Source of the DNA: Burkholderiaceae bacterium
Lineage (GTDB): Bacteria; Pseudomonadota; Gammaproteobacteria; Burkholderiales; Burkholderiaceae_D
Reading direction: 5' to 3'
DNA: 46,004 nucleotides
Assembly (NCBI GenBank): GCA_022701635.1
Contig: JAKOOD010000396.1
Span: 1 to 46,004, forward strand
How positions within the stretch are numbered: the stretch's first letter is position 1; each line of letters starts with the position of its first letter. The translations under genes were made by a program, and so were the position numbers. Under the pieces are notes generated by a model. That model was given only the letters and a program-made list of their open reading frames with translations. It searched no databases and was not told where the DNA came from. Positions 25,014-32,708 of this stretch are shown here, in pieces.

Positions 25014-25364
25014 CGTGTTCCCACTCCATGATCAAGTGATGTGTATTGGTAGGTGCGCGGTAGAAATTTGACAGTGTTGCTTAGTGTCACTACCGGTCAA
25101 AGTTAATTGCTTTGAAGAAATTGTTAAATCTGCAGGGGCGTGGCAGAAACCGGGTATCCTCGCCATGTGGAAGAAACAGCCACATGTATTTAGGTGACAC
25201 TCCGTCAATTTCGAGAAATCTTCATCAGATGTGAGCATCTTACCGTACGGCAATGGCGAAATCAAAGCGGATTCGCAAACGACGAGACACAATTTAGCAG
25301 GTATAATTGTTGCCCAGGGGAATGAAAAGAAAGCATTCCTGATTAGTAGAATGTTAATTTTAAA
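25014..25364. promoter_or_regulatory. Divergent control region between fliE and fliM
   Basis: This 351-base gene-free region separates two divergent flagellar operons and is AT-rich relative to its neighbours. It contains a 7-bp inverted repeat with a 9-base spacer (25164-25170 and 25180-25186). It also holds the near-palindrome tagtgtcacta (25082-25092), with the related taggtgacact at 25191-25201, and a perfect -10 hexamer on the plus strand (25302-25307). No good -24/-12 sigma-54 element and no clear sigma-28 site were seen. The symmetric elements could be operators; this is inference. Confidence 0.55.
25302..25307 (+). promoter_or_regulatory. Candidate -10 element for the fliM-flhA operon
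   Basis: A perfect TATAAT lies 57 bases before the fliM start, but no recognisable -35 hexamer stands at 16-18 bases. This suggests an activator-dependent promoter if it is real. A sequence resembling an FlhDC half-site (aatggcgaaat from 25252) lies upstream, but too imperfectly to call. Confidence 0.35.
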
Positions 25365-26228
25365 ATGCCGATCGTTAACACAGCCAACGCCGAACAGCAT
25401 CCCGTGCTCGATCCCCGTCTCCTGGGGCGTCCGGTGCATCTGCTGCCCCAGTTTGCAGTCCGTCTGCAGGATGACCTCGAGGCCCTGATGCAGGGCAGCG
25501 CGCGCCGCTACTGGGCCGGCTGGCGCCTGGAAACCGTCGAATTCGGGCGTGCGCCGCAGCTCGACAGCCTGCGTTGGATGGCCGCAACTGGCCTTCTGGG
25601 CACGGTTTCGGTGGCATTTGACCGTGGTTTATTGCTGACACTGTTGGAACGGCGCTACGGTGGGCGTGGTGCCGGCGCAACTCAGCAGGGACAGAAAGAG
25701 CGTCAGGGCGAGCGTGTGACGGCCACCGAAGACCGTCTGAGCGTCGTACTGACGCAACAAATGATCGACGTGTTGTATGGACGCGTCGCTGTCGGTACGG
25801 CAATGGAGGTCGCGCCGCAGCCGGTGCCGGCGAATGCTGTTGCCACTGCGACCATGCCGGGAGCGACCAACTGGGCCGTGCGGGTCGGGGTGCGCGACGC
25901 CGCCGACGTCGCCGGGGAGTTCTGGATTGCGCCCGATCAAGCCTTGATGGCAACTATTCTGGGCAGCCTGCGCCCGGAGCAGCCGCGCCCGCGCGCTGCG
26001 CGTGGTCCCAGCGAACCGCTGGCGACTAAACTGCAGGTCAAGCTCGACGGCCGCCTGGTGAGCAAGGAAATCACCCTGGGCGCGCTGTTCGACTTGAAGG
26101 TGGGTGACGTCATCCCGGTCAGCATGGGCCGGGCCGACGTGTTGCTCGACGAAGCGCGGCTGTTCACCGCCGCGGTTGCCGAGAGCAAGGGAAAGCTGTG
26201 TTTAACCTCATTTGAAGATGCCGAGTAA
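25365..26228 (+). CDS. fliM: FliM, motor switch protein, short form without CheY-binding N-terminus
   Basis: This 287-residue C-ring protein is shorter than typical FliM (about 330). It starts MPIVNTANAEQHPVLDPRLL and lacks the LSQxEIDALL-type N-terminal peptide that binds phospho-CheY. The GGxG motif of the middle domain is present (GGRG, about 99-102), followed by VTATEDRLSVVLTQQM. The C-terminal SpoA-like domain is clear (LQVKLDGRLVSKEITLGALF, then DLKVGDVIPVSM). It is the first gene of the plus-strand export/switch operon. In primary systems FliM transmits chemotactic signals; here that link is unclear. Confidence 0.92.
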   Translation: MPIVNTANAEQHPVLDPRLLGRPVHLLPQFAVRLQDDLEALMQGSARRYWAGWRLETVEFGRAPQLDSLRWMAATGLLGTVSVAFDRGLLLTLLERRYGGRGAGATQQGQKERQGERVTATEDRLSVVLTQQMIDVLYGRVAVGTAMEVAPQPVPANAVATATMPGATNWAVRVGVRDAADVAGEFWIAPDQALMATILGSLRPEQPRPRAARGPSEPLATKLQVKLDGRLVSKEITLGALFDLKVGDVIPVSMGRADVLLDEARLFTAAVAESKGKLCLTSFEDAE

Positions 26229-26234
26229 CCCAAT

Positions 26235-26579
26235 ATGAACCTGAACGATCAATTCGCCGGCGGCGACATCATCATCGACGACCTGGCCGACGACGCCGCC
26301 CCGGTGGCCACCGCGCCATCGGCGCGCCTGCCGCAAATGATGCGCCGCATCCCGGTGACCCTGACGCTGGAAGTGGGCTCGGCCCGCATCTCGCTGCAGG
26401 AACTGATGGCCATCGGCCCGGCCAGCGTGATCCCGCTCGACGCCCTGGCCGGCGAGCCGCTGGTGATCAAAGTGAACGGCGCCGCCATCGGCCGCGCCGA
26501 AGTGGTGGTCGCGGGCGAGCAGTACGGCCTGAAGGTCATCGACCTCGACGGCCTCAACCTGGACCTGATCGCACCATGA
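26235..26579 (+). CDS. fliN: FliN, motor switch protein
   Basis: This 114-residue C-ring protein has an acidic N-terminus (DIIIDDLADDAAP) and the SpoA domain. The domain reads RRIPVTLTLEVGSARISLQELMAIGPASVIPLD, then PLVIKVNGAAIGRAEVVVAGEQYGLKV. It begins 6 bases after fliM, and its stop overlaps the fliP start by 4 bases. No fliO is inserted between fliN and fliP. Confidence 0.95.
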   Translation: MNLNDQFAGGDIIIDDLADDAAPVATAPSARLPQMMRRIPVTLTLEVGSARISLQELMAIGPASVIPLDALAGEPLVIKVNGAAIGRAEVVVAGEQYGLKVIDLDGLNLDLIAP

Positions 26580-27352
26580 CGTTCAAGCAGGGCGGCGCTG
26601 GTGTGCGCCGCTGGACGCCGGCCATCGCCGGCGTTTTCCTATTTGCCGCCGCGACGAGCGTCTGGGCCGCCCCGGCCGGACAGGACGTGCTGCCCGGCAT
26701 CATCCCCGGCGCCACCAGCGGCCTGACGGTCAAGTCGCAGATCCTGGTCCTGATGACCATCCTCGGGCTGCTGCCCGTGATGGTCATGATGATGACCAGC
26801 TTCACCCGCTTCGTGATCGTCCTGTCGCTGCTGCGCCAGGCCCTCGGCCTGCAGCAGGGCCTGCCCAACCGGATCGTCACCGGGGTGGCGCTGATCCTCA
26901 CCCTGCTGGTGATGCGTCCGGTCGGGCTGCAGGTCTGGAACGAAGCCTTCCTGCCCTACGACCAGGACAAGATCTCGCTGGAGACGGCCCTCAAGACGGC
27001 CGAGGTGCCGCTGTCGCGCTTCATGCTGGCCCAGACCAGCAAGACCGCGCTCAACCAGATCGCGCACCTGGCCGGCGAGCCGGCGAACATGCAGCCGATG
27101 CAGCGCGCCTTCACGGTCAAGATGGCGGCCTTCGTGCTGTCCGAACTGAAGAGCGCCTTCCAGATCGGCTGCATGCTGTTCATCCCGTTCCTGATCATCG
27201 ACCTGGTGGTGTCGTCGGTACTGATGGCGATGGGCATGATGATGCTGTCGCCGCTGGTGATCTCGCTGCCGTTCAAGCTGTTGCTGTTCGTGCTGGTCGA
27301 CGGCTGGACCCTGACCGTCAACACGCTGGTCGGCAGCATTCACGGGTGGTGA
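26576..27352 (+). CDS. fliP: FliP, export gate protein
   Basis: This 258-residue protein is the main subunit of the FliPQR export gate. A cleavable signal peptide spans about residues 1-31 (AIAGVFLFAAATSVWA). Motifs are SQILVLMTILGLLPVMVMMM, TRFVIVLSLLRQALG and PNRIVTGVALILTLLVM. It ends with LSELKSAFQIGCMLFIPFLIIDLVVSSVLMAMGMMMLSP, the FliP hallmark. Length is standard. Confidence 0.97.
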   Translation: MTFKQGGAGVRRWTPAIAGVFLFAAATSVWAAPAGQDVLPGIIPGATSGLTVKSQILVLMTILGLLPVMVMMMTSFTRFVIVLSLLRQALGLQQGLPNRIVTGVALILTLLVMRPVGLQVWNEAFLPYDQDKISLETALKTAEVPLSRFMLAQTSKTALNQIAHLAGEPANMQPMQRAFTVKMAAFVLSELKSAFQIGCMLFIPFLIIDLVVSSVLMAMGMMMLSPLVISLPFKLLLFVLVDGWTLTVNTLVGSIHGW

Positions 27353-27355
27353 GCC

Positions 27356-27625
27356 ATGACGCCTGATATCGCTGTCGACATCGTCGTCGAGGCCCTGCAG
27401 CTGGTGATGCTGCTGGTGCTGGTGCTGGTGGTGCCCGGCCTGATCGCCGGCGTCATCGTCGCGCTGTTCCAGGCCGCGACCCAGATCAACGAACAAACCC
27501 TGAGCTTCCTGCCGCGCCTGCTGGTGACGCTGGTGGCGCTGGTCCTGGCCGGCCACTGGATGACGGGCAAGCTGATGGATTATTGCGTGTCCGTGTTCCA
27601 GCGCGCGGCCCAGCTGGTGGGCTGA
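27356..27625 (+). CDS. fliQ: FliQ, export gate protein
   Basis: This 89-residue protein has two transmembrane helices (ALQLVMLLVLVLVVPGLIAG and LLVTLVALVLAGHWMTGKL). Between them is the conserved VALFQAATQINEQTLSF segment. It assembles with FliP and FliR in the basal body. It starts 3 bases after the fliP stop. Confidence 0.96.
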   Translation: MTPDIAVDIVVEALQLVMLLVLVLVVPGLIAGVIVALFQAATQINEQTLSFLPRLLVTLVALVLAGHWMTGKLMDYCVSVFQRAAQLVG

Positions 27626-27637
27626 GTGGATAGCTAG

Positions 27638-28426
27638 ATGCTCGAAGTCGCAAACCTGCTGTTGCCGACCCTGATGGCGCTGTGGTGGCCGTTCTGCCGC
27701 ATCATGGCGATGCTGTCGACCGCCCCCGTCCTCGGCGAAGGCATGGTGCCGATTCCGGTGCGCGTGCTGCTGTCAGTGGTGCTGGCATTCCTGATGCTGC
27801 CGCTCACCAAGGTGGCGGCGATGCCGGACCCGTTCTCGCTGGCCGGCGTGGTCACGATGATCGAGCAGGCCGTGATCGGCGGCGTGATCGGGCTGGCGCT
27901 GCAGCTGACGATGGCGGTGGTGAGCATGCTGGGCTTCCTGGCCTCGAGCCAGATCGGCTTTTCGATGGCGCAGATGAACGACCCGATCAACGGCCAGCAG
28001 TCGGACGTGGTGTCGACGCTGCTCGGGCTGGTGTCGATACTGGTGTTCTTCGCGATCGACGGCCACCTGGTGCTGGCCGGCGTGATGGGCCAGAGCTTCC
28101 GCGCCTGGCCGGTGGCCGGCGGCTTCGGGCCGCTGCTGCTGGAGACGGTGGCGCTGAACGTCGGCTGGGTGTTCTCGGCCGCGGTCCTGCTGGCGCTGCC
28201 GATCGTGTTTTCGACGCTGGTGGTGCAGATCGGTTTCGGTTTCCTGAACCGGGTGGCGCCGTCGCTGAACCTGTTCTCGCTCGGCTTTTCGCTGGTGACG
28301 CTGTTCGGCCTGATGATGCTGGTGCAGGTGGTGCGCTTCGTGCCCGAACACTACGTGCAGATGACCAACCAGGTGCTGGAGATGCTCCAGCAGCAAATGA
28401 CGGTGGCCCATGGCGGACGCATATGA
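27638..28426 (+). CDS. fliR: FliR, export gate protein
   Basis: This 262-residue polytopic membrane protein has about six hydrophobic segments. FliR motifs include PFCRIMAMLSTAPVLGEGM, PIPVRVLLSVVLAFLM, GLALQLTMAVVSMLGFLAS and FGFLNRVAPSLNLFSLGF. Its length is normal and its stop overlaps the flhB start (ATGA). Confidence 0.96.
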   Translation: MLEVANLLLPTLMALWWPFCRIMAMLSTAPVLGEGMVPIPVRVLLSVVLAFLMLPLTKVAAMPDPFSLAGVVTMIEQAVIGGVIGLALQLTMAVVSMLGFLASSQIGFSMAQMNDPINGQQSDVVSTLLGLVSILVFFAIDGHLVLAGVMGQSFRAWPVAGGFGPLLLETVALNVGWVFSAAVLLALPIVFSTLVVQIGFGFLNRVAPSLNLFSLGFSLVTLFGLMMLVQVVRFVPEHYVQMTNQVLEMLQQQMTVAHGGRI

Positions 28427-29562
28427 GTGAAAGCAGCGGCGGCGACAAGACCGAAAAGGCCTCGGCCCAAAAGCTGAAAAAGGCGCGCGAGCAGGGGCAG
28501 GTGGTCCGCTCCAAGGACCTGGCCACGGCGGTCGGCATCCTGGCCAGCCTGAAGCTGTTCGTGTTCCTGCTGCCGGACTACCTGGAATCGTTCCGCGCGC
28601 TGTTCCGGCTGGTCTATGTACCGCTCGGCGCCGCGGGCTCGATCGAGAACGCGCTGTCGGTGGTGTGGGGCAGCGCCGCGGCGCTGCTGGTCAAGATGGT
28701 GCTGCCGCTGCTGGGCGTGCCGCTGGCGATCGTGGTGTCGAGCATGGTGCCGGGCGGCTTCGTGGTCTCGGGCAGCAACCTGATGCCGCGCTTCGACCGC
28801 TTCTCGCCGGTGAAGAACCTGGGCCAGCTGGCATCCGGCAAGCACTGGACCACCTTCGCCAGCTCGGTGGCGAAGGCGGCCCTGCTGGCGACGGTGCTGG
28901 TGCACGTGGTGCGCTCGGCCGGCGGCGCCTGGGTCGAGCTGCAGCGCATGCCGCTGAGCGACGCGCTGCTGCACGGCGCCGGCATGATGTTCGACGGCCT
29001 GATGTCGCTGGTCGCGGTGTTCCTGATCTTCGCCGTGATCGACGTGCCGCTGCAGGCCTTCCTGTTCGCGCGCGGCCAGCGCATGAGCAAGCAGGAAGTG
29101 AAGGAAGAGTACAAGAGCTCCGAGGGCAAGCCCGAGGTGAAAGGGCGCATCCGCCAGCTGCAGCAACAGCTGGCGCGGCGCAGCGTGAACAAGACCGTGC
29201 CGACGGCCGACGTGGTGATCGTCAACCCCGAGCACTACGCGGTGGCGCTGAAATACGATACGGACCGCGCCGAGGCGCCGTTCGTGGTGGCCAAGGGCGT
29301 CGACGAGATGGCCCTGTACATCCGCGCGGTGGCGGCCAAGCACAAGATCGAGACGGTCTCGCTGCCGCCGCTGGCGCGCGCCATCTACAACACCAGCCAG
29401 GTGCAGCAGCAGATTCCCGCCCAGTTGTACCAGGCGGTGTCGCAGGTGCTGAACTATGTGCTGCAATTGAATGCTTTCCGTGCAGGCCGGCGCCAGGCGC
29501 CCCCACGGTTCCCCAATGAAGTGGCCGTGCCGGCCCATTTGAGTGAGGTATCCGCTAAATGA
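28423..29562 (+). CDS. flhB: FlhB, export switch protein with NPEH autocleavage motif
   Basis: This 379-residue protein controls the substrate switch of the flagellar exporter. The start at 28423 (MSESSGGDKTEKASAQKLKK) has the family E-K-A-S/T-x-x-K-L-x-x-A-R-E-x-G-Q motif and overlaps fliR. Four transmembrane helices follow. The cytoplasmic domain has EVKEEYKSSEGKPEVKGRIR. The autocleavage site reads N-P-E-H at residues 268-271, where most FlhB have N-P-T-H. The Asn-Pro bond that is cut is intact. The C-terminal extension after about 345 is Arg- and Pro-containing and weakly conserved. Confidence 0.96.
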   Translation: MSESSGGDKTEKASAQKLKKAREQGQVVRSKDLATAVGILASLKLFVFLLPDYLESFRALFRLVYVPLGAAGSIENALSVVWGSAAALLVKMVLPLLGVPLAIVVSSMVPGGFVVSGSNLMPRFDRFSPVKNLGQLASGKHWTTFASSVAKAALLATVLVHVVRSAGGAWVELQRMPLSDALLHGAGMMFDGLMSLVAVFLIFAVIDVPLQAFLFARGQRMSKQEVKEEYKSSEGKPEVKGRIRQLQQQLARRSVNKTVPTADVVIVNPEHYAVALKYDTDRAEAPFVVAKGVDEMALYIRAVAAKHKIETVSLPPLARAIYNTSQVQQQIPAQLYQAVSQVLNYVLQLNAFRAGRRQAPPRFPNEVAVPAHLSEVSAK

Positions 29563-31652
29563 ACATGATTAACAGTCTGCTCGTCGAGCTGCGCCGTCTG
29601 AAGTACGGCACCCCGGCGTTCCTGCTGGCCATCCTGGCGATGATCATGCTGCCGCTGCCGCCGGTCCTGCTGGACGTGCTGTTCACCTTCAACATCGTGA
29701 TGGCGCTGGTCGTCATCCTGGTGTCGGTGTCCTCGAAACGGCCGCTGGACTTCTCGGTGTTCCCGACCGTGATCCTCGGCACCACGCTGCTGCGCCTGGC
29801 GCTGAACGTGGCCTCGACCCGGGTGGTGCTGCTGCGCGGCCACGAGGGCACGCACGCGGCCGGCCAGGTGATCGAAGCCTTCGGCAACGTCGTCATCGGC
29901 GGCAATTTCGTGGTCGGCATGGTGGTCTTCGTGATCCTCATGATTATCAACTTCGTGGTGGTCACCAAGGGCGCGGAACGGATCTCGGAAGTGTCGGCGC
30001 GTTTCACGCTGGACGCGCTGCCGGGCAAGCAGATGGCGATCGACGCCGACCTGAACGCGGGCCTGATCAACCAGGAAAAGGCGATCCAGCGGCGCAAGGA
30101 CGTGGCCAACGAAGCCGACTTCTACGGCGCCATGGACGGCGCCTCGAAGTTCGTGCGCGGCGACGCCATCGCCTCGATCCTGATCCTCCTGATCAACATC
30201 ATCGGCGGCGTCGCGATCGGCGCCCTGATGCACGACCTGTCGTTCGCCGACGCCTTCAAGACCTACGCGCTGCTGACCATCGGCGACGGCCTGGTCGCCC
30301 AGATCCCGGCGCTGCTGCTGTCGGCCGCGGCCGCGATCCTGGTCACCCGCATCAGCGACTCGGGCGACTTCGAGCAGCAGGTCGGCGGCCAGCTGCTGGC
30401 GCAGCCGAACGTGCTGTTCTCGGCCGCCGGCGTGATGATCATCCTGGCCCTGGTGCCGGGCATGCCGTGGTTCTTCTTCATGGTGTTCGCGGCCGCCCTC
30501 GGCTACGTCGGCTGGAAGCTGACGCGCGAGATCAAGGCGCCGGACACCGCCGGCGTGGCCGCGATCGAGGCGGCGCTGCGCGACGACCGCGCGCCGGAAC
30601 TCGACTGGCAGCAGCTGCCGGTGGTGCAGCCGATCGCGGTGGCGGTCGGCTACAAACTGGTGCACCTGCTCGACAAGGGGCAGGGCGAAACCCTGAGCAA
30701 GCGCATCATGGGCGTGCGCCAGAGCCTGTCCGAACAAATGGGCCTGCTGCTGCCCGCCATCGGCGTGCGCGACGACCTGACGCTGCGTCCGAACCAGTAT
30801 TCGATCGCGATCAACGGCACCGTGGTGGCGGAAGGCGAAGTGCAGCCCGACTGCCTGATGGCGATCGCCTCGCCCAACGTCTACGGTGAACTGGATGGCA
30901 TCCCGGGTATCGAGCCGGCCTTCGGCATGGCCGTGACCTGGATCGAGGCGGACCAGAAGGCGCACGCGCTGGGGCAGGGCTACCAGGTGGTCGAGGTGGC
31001 GAGCGCGATCGCGACCCACACCTCGAAGGTCGCGCGCGACTACATGGCGGAGCTGTTCCGCCACGAAGACGTGCCGGCGATGCTGGACCGCCTGACGGCG
31101 CTGTCGCCCAAGCTGGCGGGCGCGCTCGACAAGGCGCTCACCCACACCCAGCTGCTGCGCGTGTTCCGCGTGCTGCTGGCCGAGAACGTGTCGCTGAAGG
31201 ACATCGTGGTGATCGCCACCACGCTGCTGGACAGCTCGGAAACCACCAAGGATCCGATCCTGCTGGCGGCCGAGGTGCGCTGCGCGCTGCGCCGCCAGAT
31301 CGTGTCCACGCTGTACGGCAAGAAGAAGGACATGCCGGCGTTTAACCTGTCGGGCGAGTTGGAAAACATGCTGCTCGGGTCGCTGAACCAGGCACGCCAG
31401 GCCAACGGCGGCAAGGTCGCGCTGGACAACTACCCGATCGACCCGCAACTGCTGTCGCAGCTGCAGCTGAACATGCCGGTGGCGCGCGAGCAGATGAAGC
31501 AGCAGCACACGCCGCCGCTGCTGCTGGTGCTGCCGCAGATCCGTCCGCTGCTGGCACGCTACGCGCGCCTGTTCGCGCCGGGGCTGCACGTGCTGTCGTA
31601 TAACGAGATTCCGGAGAACCGCGAAGTCTCGATCGTCGGCACCGTCGGTTGA
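29559..31652 (+). CDS. flhA: FlhA, export apparatus protein
   Basis: This 697-residue protein forms the nonameric docking ring of the exporter. The N-terminal half has about eight transmembrane segments and the FHIPEP-type motif region: GTTLLRLALNVASTRVVLL, VVVTKGAERISEVSARFTLD, LPGKQMAIDADLNAGLI and FYGAMDGASKFVRGDAIASI. The cytoplasmic C-domain includes PAIGVRDDLTLRPNQYSIAI and the late EQMKQQHTPPLLLVLPQIR segment. Its start overlaps the flhB stop (ATGA). It is the last gene of the operon. Confidence 0.97.
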   Translation: MNMINSLLVELRRLKYGTPAFLLAILAMIMLPLPPVLLDVLFTFNIVMALVVILVSVSSKRPLDFSVFPTVILGTTLLRLALNVASTRVVLLRGHEGTHAAGQVIEAFGNVVIGGNFVVGMVVFVILMIINFVVVTKGAERISEVSARFTLDALPGKQMAIDADLNAGLINQEKAIQRRKDVANEADFYGAMDGASKFVRGDAIASILILLINIIGGVAIGALMHDLSFADAFKTYALLTIGDGLVAQIPALLLSAAAAILVTRISDSGDFEQQVGGQLLAQPNVLFSAAGVMIILALVPGMPWFFFMVFAAALGYVGWKLTREIKAPDTAGVAAIEAALRDDRAPELDWQQLPVVQPIAVAVGYKLVHLLDKGQGETLSKRIMGVRQSLSEQMGLLLPAIGVRDDLTLRPNQYSIAINGTVVAEGEVQPDCLMAIASPNVYGELDGIPGIEPAFGMAVTWIEADQKAHALGQGYQVVEVASAIATHTSKVARDYMAELFRHEDVPAMLDRLTALSPKLAGALDKALTHTQLLRVFRVLLAENVSLKDIVVIATTLLDSSETTKDPILLAAEVRCALRRQIVSTLYGKKKDMPAFNLSGELENMLLGSLNQARQANGGKVALDNYPIDPQLLSQLQLNMPVAREQMKQQHTPPLLLVLPQIRPLLARYARLFAPGLHVLSYNEIPENREVSIVGTVG

Positions 31653-31688
31653 TCGACGGGTAGCGCCGACGATATAAACGTAGATATG

Positions 31689-31720
31689 ACGTAGGGTGGG
31701 CTCCCGAGCCCACCCTACGT
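31689..31720. repeat. Long palindrome after flhA (GTAGGGTGGGC family)
   Basis: Perfect 14-base arms (31689-31702 and 31707-31720) flank a 4-base loop. The g-t-a-g-g-g-t-g-g-g-c core belongs to a common family of intergenic palindromes in high-GC proteobacteria. It sits between two convergent genes and may also act as a terminator hairpin, though no long T run follows. Confidence 0.75.
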
Positions 31721-31741
31721 CAGCATACGGCAAACGTCCGC

Positions 31742-31766
31742 GTGGGCACGGTGTGCCCACCCTACG
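31742..31766. repeat. Second related palindrome
   Basis: Eight-base arms (31742-31749 and 31753-31760) around a 3-base loop are followed by cctacg. The right side repeats the end of the preceding palindrome (gcccaccctacg), so the two are related copies. Its last bases overlap the 3' end of the next minus-strand gene. Confidence 0.65.
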
Positions 31767-32610
31767 CCGGCAGCAGCAGCGCCAGCTCCGCCACCGCCCG
31801 GAACACCGGCAGACTCAGGGCCGATGCCGCCTCCGCCGACGGCAGGCGCGCATGCACCGGCCCGTCCTGCAAAATCTCGACGTACTTCCATCCGAGCACG
31901 CGCAAGCCGGTGCGCCGCACCGCCGCTTCCAACTCGGGCTGCAGCGTGCGCATGCGTTCCAGCGTGCGGCTGTCCTGCGCCCACACCTCGATGCGGACCC
32001 CGTCCGCGACCGGCTCCGCCTGCACCGTCACGATGCTGCCGTCGGCCAGCACCAGTTCCAGGCGCAGGGCGGCGCGGGCGCGGCGGCGGCGCCGCTCCGG
32101 CTGCTGTTCCGACCGCTGTTCCGACTCATGCTGCACCACGCGCAAATGCTGGCCGCGCGGGCCGTTGGCGTGGATCGTGAAGCGCCACGCATCCTGCGGC
32201 GCGCCCAAGAGTTCGGCCTGGCGCAACACCCGCGCATCCGCGATCGGCTGGCCGCTGAGCAGGAGCGCCGCCGGCACCTGGCCGGCGCGCGCCTGCTGCT
32301 CGCGGGTAGCGAACTGGGTGCCGTAGTTGCGCACCATGCCGCGCCACGAACTGGCGAGCGTGCCGCCGTCCGGCGTCGGCCAGTTCAGCTGGCGCGACAT
32401 GATCACCTGGTCGGGCCGCATCGCCGCACCGTCCGGCACATCCGCGGCGGGGGCGGGCAGTGCCGGCGCCAGTTGCGGCAGCGGCAGCGCGTCGAGTTCG
32501 GCCTGCAGCAGCGCCACCGGCGCCACGGCCGTGACGGCGCCGACCGGCATCGGCGGCAGCGAAGGCACCGCGAGCGGCGGGAGCAGGGCGGGGAAGGAGA
32601 AGCTGGCCAT
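31762..32610 (-). CDS. Uncharacterised protein, possibly FliK-C-terminal-like
   Basis: This protein of about 282 residues is not recognised with confidence. The first 70 residues are Pro-, Ala- and Leu-rich with no clear Sec signal. Residues about 70-160 contain RQLNWPTPDGGTLASSWRGM. After an Arg-rich linker there is a compact domain (RLELVLADGSIVTVQAEPVA, then VEVWAQDSRTLERMRTLQPE and LEAAVRRTGLRVLGW). The pattern of strands plus a helix ending in a-a-x-x-x-x-G-L-R-V resembles the C-terminal domain of FliK. It lies between flhA and flagellin, about 100 bases after the flagellin stop. A GTG at 32619 is an alternative start; no good ribosome site is visible for either. Confidence 0.55.
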   Translation of the reverse strand: MASFSFPALLPPLAVPSLPPMPVGAVTAVAPVALLQAELDALPLPQLAPALPAPAADVPDGAAMRPDQVIMSRQLNWPTPDGGTLASSWRGMVRNYGTQFATREQQARAGQVPAALLLSGQPIADARVLRQAELLGAPQDAWRFTIHANGPRGQHLRVVQHESEQRSEQQPERRRRRARAALRLELVLADGSIVTVQAEPVADGVRIEVWAQDSRTLERMRTLQPELEAAVRRTGLRVLGWKYVEILQDGPVHARLPSAEAASALSLPVFRAVAELALLLPA

Positions 32611-32630
32611 GATGAGCACAGTGTAAAAGT

Positions 32631-32661
32631 AAAAAGGCCAACCGTGCGGCTGGCCTTCGTG
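32631..32661 (-). terminator. Terminator after flagellin gene
   Basis: On the minus strand, aaggcca (32651-32657) and tggcctt (32634-32640) form the base of a stem that extends through ccg/cgg pairs. It is followed by a short T run. It lies about 50 bases downstream of the flagellin stop. Confidence 0.75.
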
Positions 32662-32708
32662 AAAATCCCGCCTGTGCCAGCGCGGGAGCGTGCCCGTAGG
32701 CCGAACGA

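Noticed and set aside
25068-25073. A perfect TTGACA in the fliE-fliM region as a plus-strand -35
   Set aside because: No acceptable -10 follows at 16-18 bases, and it lies almost 300 bases from fliM.
25252-25270. A possible FlhDC binding box upstream of fliM
   Set aside because: Only one imperfect half-site is present and the expected inverted second half is missing; no flhDC genes are in the window to support it.
29454-31760. A 768-codon open frame antisense to flhA, and many similar long frames antisense to other genes
   Set aside because: They are His-, Arg- and Gln-rich mirror products of GC-rich codon bias, lack any domain pattern, and lie opposite certain flagellar genes.
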